NCBI RefSeq assembly: GCF_965363235.1
Contig: NC_134839.1
Coordinates: forward strand, 97,297,743-97,361,742
DNA from: Mytilus galloprovincialis
Taxonomy: Eukaryota > Mollusca > Bivalvia > Mytilida > Mytilidae
DNA: 64,000 nucleotides
Direction: 5' to 3'
Positions within the stretch are counted from its first letter, which is position 1; each line of letters starts with the position of its first letter. Shown piece by piece: positions 40,673-50,900 of this stretch. The translations under genes and the position numbers were made by a program. The notes beneath the pieces are model-generated. The model saw nothing but the letters and a program-made list of their open reading frames with translations. It was not told where the DNA came from and searched no databases.

Positions 40673-42049
40673 CTACTGTAGGTAGTCATACGGTCTCTAA
40701 CAATGAACAAAGCCACTTCAGCAAAGAAGGTATCAACATGTTACACAATTAAAATGAGAAACCAACAGCCTGATTTGTTTTCACAAGGCGGATTTAATTG
40801 GTGTTTGCATACACAATATCTTATCCCTCAAAATGTATTTCAAATGACATCATATAACGTGTTCCTTCCATCTATAGAACTAGTATGATGGGATGTTTAA
40901 ACCGAACCGTTATCTTATAAAGGATAAGCTGTTCCCTGTAATAACTGAACAGAAAAACAAATAACGTTGTCTTATATCTTTATTGCACTTCAATCCTGTT
41001 ACTTTAGCTATCATTTCCAGGAGAAGTTTTTTTTTTTTTTGTTCCGAGGTAAGAAACAAATTAATCGGCTTCAAATAGTAGATGGAAATCCGACTTGTAG
41101 TACACAAAAAGTGGACTAAAAGGTATCAAACTGAACCTGCATACTCAGAAATTTGAGGGATTAAAAGATCCCCCAACGGATAAATATCAAGATTTTACCG
41201 AAGCAAAGAAGTTAATACGGGTTCAATCAGCTATATATAATGAAAGTCTTAGTCATATTAAGTTAATTAACTATTTGAGGAAATTTCAAACAGGCACAGA
41301 GCTCTTCGTGTGTTTCGATACTAGTACATCCAAAGCTTTCTTTTTACTTATGTTTTTGCTTTCAGGGGTCCTGATGAAGGTAAATACACAAGAGCGTTGT
41401 CATTATGATTACTTGAATAGATGAAAATCCTGTGATACTTTAAACGTTGTTTTATTTTCACAATGGTAGCTTTTAACATTTTTTAGTAATAAACTTGCAA
41501 ATATCACTTTCATGCAGGAAAGTGCCGTTTGCTGTCAATGTGACAACCTCTTGTTCGACTTAATACCATCATATTTTCGCAGTCTTAGATCTACATACAT
41601 GAATGTGCCTCTAATCTGTTAACCGACTGTGTCCTCTCTTCGATTACAATAGTTTAACTGAGTGTTTATTCGAATGGGTGGTTGTGCATCCGTGACAAAG
41701 GGGTTACCCCGTCGACGCACTCGGTCTCTATCCTCTTTGAATCCAGTTATGGTTTGTTTTCTTAATTGCTTATCTTAATCAATTAATCTAATTCGAACGT
41801 CGGTCAATAACTGTTGCGTACATTTTTATATACCTTATCCTGAAACCTGCAATATCAACGTTTGCTACCTATTTTGGCTAGTGCGATTTGTTATTATGAA
41901 AACGTCGTAATAAGACAAGCACGAGAGAAAGATTGGAAAGGAAAATACATAAAAGGACATAAACAGAATAGTCAACAGATTTAGAAATTAATTTGAACCC
42001 ATGTTTTCAATACTTTAAATTAAATTGTATTTGGATAAATAGTAACATA
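40673..42049. other. No recognisable gene or repeat
   Basis: Short chance frames only. The GC-richer patch at 41690-41755 was examined as an RNA gene and not supported. Confidence 0.45.
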
Positions 42050-42120
42050 AGTCTACATAAGAATATGCCTATATACCAATTTAGAAATATGACAGTTATA
42101 GTCCATTCGTTTGGTGTGCA
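42050..42120 (+). repeat. Family C fragment
   Basis: CTACATAAGAATATGCCTAT then ATATGACAGTTATAGTCCAT match the family C middle segment; diverged. Confidence 0.4.
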
Positions 42121-42387
42121 CATGTATCATCCTTCAAAAAGTAAAATAACAAAATTGACAGAGCTCTCGGTAAAAGTAAATATTACTGTAAGCATTTATC
42201 GCCTTCTCTAACAAAGAGCTTCGATTCTTTTGTTCTATTTCAACTGAGTTTCCGCCTGTTTTGGTACTGTTGCAGTTTTGTTATAATTGAAATTCTATTA
42301 AGTTATCCCCTTGTTTTTGGGGCCATGTGTGATGTTTGATTGGTTTTAAAATCATTAACTAATTAAAATGCTTAATAATGATCAAAA

Positions 42388-43355
42388 TGTATGGTCATTT
42401 TTATAAATTTCCTGTTTTCAAAACTTTCAATTTTACGAAAAACTAAGGATTTTCTTATCCCAGGCATAGATTACCTTTGCCGTATGTTGCACAACTTTTT
42501 GGAATTTTAGATCCTCAATGGTCTTCAACTTTGTACTTGTTTGACTTTATAAATATTTTGATATAAGAGTCAATGATGAGTCTTATGTAGACGAAACGCG
42601 CGTCTGGCGTACTAAATTATAATTCTGGTACCTTTTATAACTATTTACACCACTGGGTCGATGCCACTGCTGGTGGACGTTTCGTCCCCGAGGGTATCAT
42701 CAGCCCAGTAGTCAACTTTTAGGTGTTGACATGAAAATCAATAATATGGTCATTTTTATAAATTTCCTGTTTTCAAAACTTTGAATTTTACGAAAAACTA
42801 AGGATTTTCTTATCCCAGGCATAGATTACCTTAGCCGTTTTGGCACAACTTTTTGGAATTTTAGATCCTCAATGCACTTCAACTTTGTACTTGGTTGACT
42901 TTATAAATATTTTGATATGAGCGTCACTGATGAGTCTTATGTAGACGAAACGCGCGTCTGGCGTACTAAATTATAATCCTGGTACCTTTGATAACTATTT
43001 ACACCACTGGGTCGATGCCACTGCTGGTGGACGTTTCGTCCCCGAGGGTATCACCAGCCCAGTAGTCAACATTTTGGTGTTGACATGAATATCAATAATA
43101 TGTTCATTTTTATAAATTTCCTGTTTTCAAAACTATGAATTTTACGAAAAACTAAGATGTTCTTATCCCAGGCATAGATTACCTTAGCCGTATTTGGCAC
43201 AATTTTTTGGAATTTTAGATCCTCAAAGCTTTTCAACTTTGTACATGTTTGACTTTACAAATATTTTGATATGAGCGTCACTGATGAGTCTTATGTAGAC
43301 GAAACGCGCGTCTGGCGTACTAAATTGTAATCCTGGTACCTTTGATAACTATATA
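42388..43355 (+). repeat. Family F tandem array, ~355-bp monomer, 2.7 copies
   Basis: The monomer start (GGTCATTTTTATAAATTTCC) occurs at about 42393, 42748 and 43102, steps of 355 and 354 bp. Each full unit has ACTAAGGATTTTCTTATCCC, GAAACGCGCGTCTGGCGTAC and GGACGTTTCGTCCCCGAGGG. The last unit stops after TACCTTTGATAACTAT. High similarity between units. Confidence 0.92.
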
Positions 43356-43380
43356 AATTTAGAAAAAAATTAGAAGCAAA

Positions 43381-43835
43381 ATAATTCATATAAAATATCT
43401 GGCTTATAATTTGCACGCCAAAGTCTTATCGGTGACGCGTGAATCAAAATAGATAAAAGGCTGTTGAAAGTACGAAGCCTTGACGACCTGAAATTCCGAA
43501 AAGTTTTGCAAAATACATTAAGATTATTTATTCTAAGTGCATATAATACTTACGATTATGAACATTTCTAGGACAAGTAAACAATTAATTAAAGTTATGA
43601 CCATATCAATAAAAGCTCATGTCAACACAGAAGTATTGAACTGTTGCTATCCTGGAGGATTTTAATCATTTGCAATGTTCTTCAACTTTGTAATTCATTA
43701 TGCCTCTTGACGGGATTAATTCAATTTCCACTAGTGACTGTTATGTAGACGTACCAAATCATACACCTTGTATGGTTGACGATTTTGTACAACCACTGGG
43801 TCAATGTAATTTTTGTTGACCATTTCAAGACATAT
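43381..43835 (-). repeat. Degenerate family F pieces beside the array
   Basis: 43381-43660 reads as reverse family F (TTGCACGCCAAAGTCTTATC, AGCTCATGTCAACACAGAAG); 43680-43835 turns forward again (CTTCAACTTTGTAATTCATT, CAACCACTGGGTCAATG). Decayed. Confidence 0.45.
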
Positions 43836-43859
43836 TGAGCATTGATAATATATATATAT

Positions 43860-44615
43860 ATATATAATACTAAAATTACGAGGTCCAATTTGTCAGCCGT
43901 CATCACGTAAAAACGACGAATCAAAGAATTCAACTTTATATATAACTAATATAGTACTAAGGTGTAGATTAAAAATTAAACCACTCCAGGCCCTTTTGTT
44001 TTCCACGTAATTAATATTGCCAATAATTAAGAAGTTCCGGGTCGAGTCCGATACCGATACCAATAGTATATTCACCTGTTACCTATTACCTTATCTGTAC
44101 GTTCCGCATCTGACAGGCGCACCAACAAACGGTGTATTCAGGATTAATATGCTATATACACGGGTCATAATCACAGGGTTGACACTACTAAATTGTCGAA
44201 TTGTTACCTATTGTATGTAGTATTTTAATCAGTAAGACCTTCTAAGATAACAATACGAATACTAAAAATCTGGACTAAAAATAAGGCGTATAGGTACAGT
44301 TTTCAATTTGTTAGCGAGCATGACGTAAAACAGCTTTTATTTATAACTAATATAGGACAATGCTGTTGATTAAAAAATACTCCATTCCAGGACCTTTTGT
44401 TTTCCAAATAATTAATATTACCAATAATTGATAAGTTCCAGTTCGACGGGTTCAAACAGAAAGATTTGAAAGCAGAGAAAACTGTCTATCTTATAATCGG
44501 CATGACTTTATCAGATGACAATACTAATACTAAAATAATGCTTACGCATAGTTATATACTTTAATTCAGTCACTGACCCGCGATATCACGGGTGTGTTCT
44601 AGTATATATATATAT
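43860..44615 (+). repeat. Two diverged copies of a ~400-bp repeat (family E)
   Basis: 43870-44060 and 44265-44460 share TATAACTAATATAG, CCAGG(C/A)CCTTTTGTTTTCCA and AATTAATATT(G/A)CCAATAATT in the same order. The second copy ends with CACTGACCCGCGATATCACG and a TA run. Confidence 0.6.
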
Positions 44616-44657
44616 ATATATATACCAACCAATAACTACATTGTAACAATGATATAA

Positions 44658-45055
44658 AAAATTGAAAACAACACGTTTTATAATTTCATGCGTCCGAAGC
44701 GCTTTTCTGGATTTAGTTTCATCAGGAACGCTTAAAGCCATACATTTGAAATCCGAGGGATGTATAAGTACCGAAACATTTGAAGAGCTATATGACAAAA
44801 ATACCTAAAACAAATAGTCAAATTCATCTAAGGTCAACTTTGCCTAAGGTAGTTGAAACCTTAGTTTCTTATAATTCTAAATTTATAAACGGACAACTTT
44901 AGAAAGGTTTGTTATAAATCACGCCAGTACCGAAGTACTGACTAATGAGCTGATGATACCCTCAGGGACCGATAGTCCACCAGCAGAGGTATCGACCTAG
45001 TGATGTAAAAAATTGAAAACAACACGTTTAATAATTCCATGCGTCCGAAGATGTC
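44658..45055 (+). repeat. Direct repeat pair around AACAACACGTTT..GCGTCCGAAG
   Basis: AAAATTGAAAACAACACGTT at 44658 and 45008, each followed by ATGCGTCCGAAG. A reverse family F fragment (GATACCCTCAGGGACCGATA to TATCGACCTAG) lies at 44930-45000 between them. Confidence 0.55.
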
Positions 45056-45295
45056 GATAACTAAGTTTGTTTTCTTACCATCACATTGATGACCACAAAT
45101 TTTTGTAGCATATTCAATAATTAATACACACACATGTTTACTTTTGCATGTACAAACAAGTCCAATAAAATGTCAGAGATACATATCTTACCTTGAAAAA
45201 CATAAGATCGAAAGACCTGATTGTTCTTGCATATATATTTGTACTATATTCCAAGTAACGTAATGTTGTCATTTTAGCGGTATTTCAAAAATTGT

Positions 45296-46042
45296 AATAT
45301 GCGCGGAAGGTTTGGCATGCCATAAAACCTGATTTAACACATTATTTATTTTCTTTTATGTAGTTTTAAAATATCAAATAGTGTGTTTATAATTATGTTG
45401 GCATTTATAATTGTAACAGTTCAATGTTAATATCAAATAGTGTGTTTCTAATTATGTTGGCATTTATAATTGTAACAGTGATTCTGGTGTTCAGTTGTGT
45501 TTCCTTTGATTTTAGTTATGACTATTGTACAGAGGATCACTACTGTTTCCTTTGATTTTAGTTATGACTATTGTACAGCGGATCACTACTGTTTCCTTTG
45601 ATTTTAGTTATGACTATTGTACAGCGGATCACTACTGTTGCCTTTGATTTTAGTTATGACTATTGTACAGCGGATCACTACTGTTGCCTTTGATTTTAGT
45701 TATGACTATTGTATAGCGGATCACTACTGTTTCCTTTGATTTTAGTTATGACTATTGTACAGCGGATCACTACTGTTGCCTTTATTTAAAATTGTTAAAA
45801 AACATAAAACCAGGTTCAACCCACCATTTTTTTCACAAGATGTCCTGTACTAAATCAGGAATATGTCAATTGTTATCAAATAGTCCATTTATATCTATGT
45901 TGGCAATTGTTTTTGTTGGTGTGTTTATTTTCCTCTTATGATCGTTGCTGTGTTTCTCTCCGTTTTAGTTTGTAACCCGGATTTAATTTAGCTTAATAAA
46001 TGACCTTTGAACAGCGGTTTACTACTGTTACCTTTATTTAAA
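45296..46042 (+). mobile_element. Family A copy with an internal minisatellite
   Basis: The diverged head (GTTTGGCATGCCATAAAACC near 45311), a 59-bp duplication (45371 and 45430), then a 46-bp tandem array, then a second GTTCAACCCACC segment (near 45815) and the usual 3' end at 46009-46042. It appears to be two partial copies joined. Confidence 0.65.
45500..45784 (+). repeat. 46-bp minisatellite, about six copies
   Basis: Units start at 46-bp steps (GTTATGACTATTGTACAG at 45515, 45561 and so on). Each unit contains GTACAGCGGATCACTACTGT and TGCCTTTGATTTTAG, recognisably the 3' tail of family A. Units differ by one or two bases. Confidence 0.9.
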
Positions 46043-46789
46043 TCCACAAACATTGTTCCACAAAATTAGTAAAAGACTGGAAACGCAACATTCAGCATGT
46101 TTTTACGTCCGTTTAGGGGCATTACTCTAGGACAGCAGAAGTGACACCACCAAAATTCAAAATTCATTTGTGTTTTGTGGTAATAAGCATTTAGTTTAGA
46201 CTTTTGAAGCTTAAAACAGACAGGCATTTCCGAAATCTGCAGTTATAAAGTTGAATACAAGTATGCTTTGGCAAAATCAGTATTCACTGTTTAAAACAAT
46301 TAAAATTATGTTACTGTTCTAAACAAGAATTAATACATTTTTTTTTTTAATCTATATTCCAAATGTAGTTATCCTATTACACAAAATAGAAATAAAAATC
46401 ATGTGTTTTTTTTCAAGTTGTAATTGCATCATTAAAATGAGGTGAATTGCAACTGGCATATCCTGGACTAAGGATCTTCTTTATCTCACACATTTTGAGT
46501 TACTTGTAACTAGGAGACAAGAATATTCATAGAAAGGTCACAACATTCTTACTCTAACTTGAACATTGGTTATCATCCCAATACCGTTATCTTGAGCCTT
46601 TTTTAGCAGTTCAATGAGCATAAGAACCAGAAATCTTTTCGACAGCTCTTTCAGTATAGAAAATAGTTATGAGACATACTTATAAGTTCTTAGTCTGCAG
46701 CAAACTAAAGTTGTGATCTTCAATCTGTTGATTACAGACAAAAACGCAAAGATCTAACTATACATTGCCACCCCAAGTTTTAGAGGGGA

Positions 46790-46918
46790 TAGAAATTACA
46801 TCTAAGCTTTAGTTTATAAATTGATTGTTGGTGTTTTTAACTCACAACCTCAGCGCTGACTGGCTAATGATTACAGTTTTAACTACTTAGACCTCTCTGC
46901 CCTGTAGTTTATAAAAGA
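46790..46918 (-). mobile_element. Possible tRNA-derived SINE head
   Basis: Read on the minus strand, TCTAAGTAGTTAAAACTGTA resembles an A box and GAGGTTGTGAGTTAAAAAC a B box about 40 bp later, the spacing of tRNA-headed SINEs. Intact tRNA pairing is not evident and no target duplication was found. Confidence 0.3.
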
Positions 46919-47132
46919 ATATATGAAATTTAAAGAATGAACAACGCTAGTGACAAAAGTTTAAAATTTTATATGTTTTTATTATCATTTTTATGTAACA
47001 TGACCAATTGTAAGAACTGCAAGGGTTGGAAAAAAGGTAACCATATCATACAAAAATAATAGATAATTGCTACCATGCAAAATAATACATCAACCAGCAC
47101 AACCATTTTGTTTTATATATATGTTACATCAT

Positions 47133-47357
47133 TTTATTGAAAAAATATAAAAATTGATATTTCAGCACTAAGGAGATGTGCTGGGGAAAAAAAATAATTA
47201 ATTCTATGCACAGTAGGAAATGCAACACTGATGCAACAATTGCATATTAAATCACTTGGTAACATATTTCTTTTCTCTGGACAGGTTGTACAGCGATTCT
47301 GGTTTAAAAGCCATATAAATGAAAATCAAAGCAAAAAACACATTTTGAATATTTATT
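47133..47357 (-). terminator. Candidate polyadenylation signals for p23
   Basis: Two minus-strand AATAAA hexamers follow the stop codon, at 47352-47357 and 47133-47138, implying a 3' UTR of roughly 0.65 or 0.85 kb. In DNA this AT-rich such hexamers are common by chance, and a weaker ATTAAA also occurs nearer the stop, so the choice is unresolved without transcript ends. Confidence 0.25.
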
Positions 47358-47988
47358 CATTTCAAGAAATATACATTTAATTAATACAAATTAGTTGTTC
47401 GCAGGACTTTTACTTGTATGCTGCTAATTATTACTAGTGAACCTTTGAAGGGATTATAAAGCTCAATCTGATATTTACTCATTTCATGTATTATGTCATC
47501 ATTTGTTATCATGCATAACCCCCTCATAATTTAACTGACAAACATACAGAATTGTTGTAACAGAATGGCGATGTTGAGTCAAGATCAGAAGAACATTTGT
47601 ATTGTTAGATGAATGATTATTATGTATGAGGCTGTATAAATGTTTCTATTAGATGAATAATTGTGGTGAATAAACATTCTTACAATTTTTAACAAAACAA
47701 CATGATCCAAAAATAACATTTAAAACAAAGACTAACAAACATTCAATTTCCTTCACATGGTCCAATGAACATTTAATATAAAAACAAATGTGAGTGGTTT
47801 TACAGTAATGAGGACATAAGAAGTCCAGGCGTACGCAACATAAAACTATTTTCTGTATATGTCAATTTCAATATGTGATTATTTTGTTATTTGTGATAAT
47901 TAATCCAAAATTTTGGGGGAATTCTAAGCATAGTTTTTATATTGTTCCCCAATGCAGTCACTAGTAGCTATCAAAACTGGATTTTTGA

Positions 47989-50900
47989 TTATTCTAAATC
48001 AGGTAAATCTTCATCATCACTATCACTGGATTCCTTATCATTCTCCTGCAAAAGAAACATCAAAATCATAACAACAAGCACCCGGTATAAAGAGGATATA
48101 TCAATCAAGGGTATTACTAAAACATATTCTTTTTAAATTACCTATATAGGTAATACTTTACTTAACAAAACCAAGGTTTCTACTGGTGGCCGCTATTTTA
48201 ACATTCCTTTACCTAAGACATTAAATTCTAACACACACACACAGTAATTTGCAAAAACATACCTTTAATTTTCATGGAAAATAGTGTGAAAACAGAATTT
48301 TCTTTATTTTTCATTTTGTCCTATTCTTCAAAACTAATATGTTGTTCCTATGTGAATAATGGAATGAATATAAAGAGTTATCTCCCATACACTACAGTTA
48401 AAGGCAAAAAAAAGGATATGTATGACTATGTCGAGGCTCAAAATAATTTGGGCATAAATTTAAGTAGTATTCTGTAAAGAACAGTTTATGTGATGTAATC
48501 AATTTTGGGTAAGCTATATTATCAAAAGACAACTATAACCGATAAAAATCAAAATAAAATACGGGAAAAAAATTCAAATTGGATACAGTCTGTCAATCAT
48601 AAAAAAGCTTCCATGTAAGTCATAGAATTCAATGAGGGTGACAAAGTGATTGATGTCTAGAGAAATCTTTAACCACTGACTAAACCCTACATGTTGATGA
48701 CGCAATTGTATGATTTTCTAACTATTATCAATACTAACCATATCACCACCTGCATCCATACCTCCCATGCCGCCCATGCCACCCATGTTCTGCATCATCT
48801 GCAAAATATCACATGTCAATGTAAAATATAACTCCTATATAAAGGTGTCGACTAATGATCTATTGCCATATTATCAAACCTGTAGATTCTGTTTTGTTTA
48901 TTATTTTTGCTGTTTAAAGATTAACCTACCATATTTTTGGCCAAAAATGCTAAAATTGATAACTTCATAGTTTATAGGCAATAAGGTAGTTTTCTTGTTT
49001 TACATTTGTCATTTTAGGGCCTTTTATACATTTTGTAGGTGACTATGCAAAATGAGTTTTGCACATTGTTAAAGGCCATACAGAGACCTATATAGTTGTT
49101 AATTTCTGTCATTTGGTCTCTTGTGAAGAGTTGTCTCATTGGCTATAATACCACATTTTCTCCTTTATAATTACACAAATACTGAAACTAACCATAATTT
49201 GGCCATGTTTGCCAAATTTGTATATCTTTGTGGAGGAGACTGCCAGAGAGTAATCCTCCAAAACAATATCATCTGGATTCATTTATTTGTGTTGATACCA
49301 AAGGTCATGGAATGAAGAAAACTTATACATTTTCATGGATATATGATTTGGTGGATTTGCCAAAGCCTGTATAACAAAAATTTGAACATTCAAATTTGTG
49401 GTTCATTCATATCCCCGAAATCATGGTGTCCCACAAATGGTCATGAATTTACAGTATTCTCTGATTAACTTACAGACTCCAAATCCATATCTCCTGCACC
49501 ACCTTCTCCTCCTCCTGCTCCTTCATAATCGGAGTCATCTTCATCTTTCCATTTATTAAAATCTGTCTTTAACCAATGTACCTACAATCAAAGATAATCA
49601 CATCTATAAGCACATTATTCTTTAAAACATGTTTTACAAAACTAGTTTCTAGGAATAATTCTATCAAACTTTCAAATGTGAAAAACAGAATGTAAATCAT
49701 ATACATTTAACAAAACCATTTGTTTACATCATTTCTACCAACATCTTTCAGGAAATAAGGCCACAATTAAAAATATGTTGGTTTGCCCAAACCCTACCCA
49801 AAGGCATGTAGACAGTGGGTAGGTAGGTAGGCAATTTCTTTTTTTTTTATTTGGAAACAGTGAAATGGAAGTGTTGGATGTTATTTTTTGTCATGCAGAT
49901 CTGATGAAAAAAAAATCTTTATCTAATCAAGGCAATAAAAGATTTTGAGCAGGCAGATATTTTCTGGGTAGGTAGGGTTAGGGCAAACAAACATTCTTAC
50001 TTTATGGCCTAAAAGAACAAGACCAGATACAGATCTGGACATGCGAGAAGGTGTATAATTGATTGAAATATGAAAGTATCTGCCAACAGGAAGTAGCTAC
50101 AGGGCAGATATAAATATTGCTTAATACACACTACATCTGACCATTGTCAAACTGAAAAACCAACCATAAAATTATTCTATTTCAAAGAAGCCAAGAAAAC
50201 TTTGAAGTTTTTTGGACATGTGGACAGAACGATAGATGGAGTAGAGCAGTTTCACCATATGCAACAGGGAAAAAAAGATTTTTTTTTGTTCTATTGCTAT
50301 TTCACAATTTCAGGTATTATTTTTATATTTTTCAGAGATTATTCTTTGTCTAAAAGATATATGTATCTCACCTTTCTAATTGAACACATTTGTCAAATAA
50401 CGACAAAGTGTATCCCTTTGTAAAATAATGATACATTCTTGGTTCATTCCTTAGAATTTTAACCAAACAGAATATGTTCAACAAAGATTCAAACACTTAC
50501 TTTAGTTTTTTCTTTTAATAATCTCGGCCAAAAATGTTCTTCTGTGGCATCTTTCTTTTTTAAAATCAATGATATATGTCTAGGTAAAACTGCATACTTT
50601 GATTCCTGCAAGATATAAAAAAAAAACTTGTGAAATATGTAAAATTTCCTCATATATTCAACATCCTCCACCCAAATAAAACAAGAGGGATTACATACAA
50701 TCCTTACCAAAATTTAATCTATGAAAAATTGTAAAAATTTATCACCTAAAGGACTTACTTTGACATGGTGTTTAAATAATGGAAATTATTTGAAATCTTC
50801 TTTATCATTCTTACATGGATTATTTACCTGATATCAACAAAAGCCAATTCATAATTCAATTCCTTTTGAGGTACATGTACATTTGTACAGGCATATTTTT

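Noticed and set aside
41690-41755. Small RNA gene in a GC-richer patch
   Set aside because: No cloverleaf, box motifs or promoter that I could identify.
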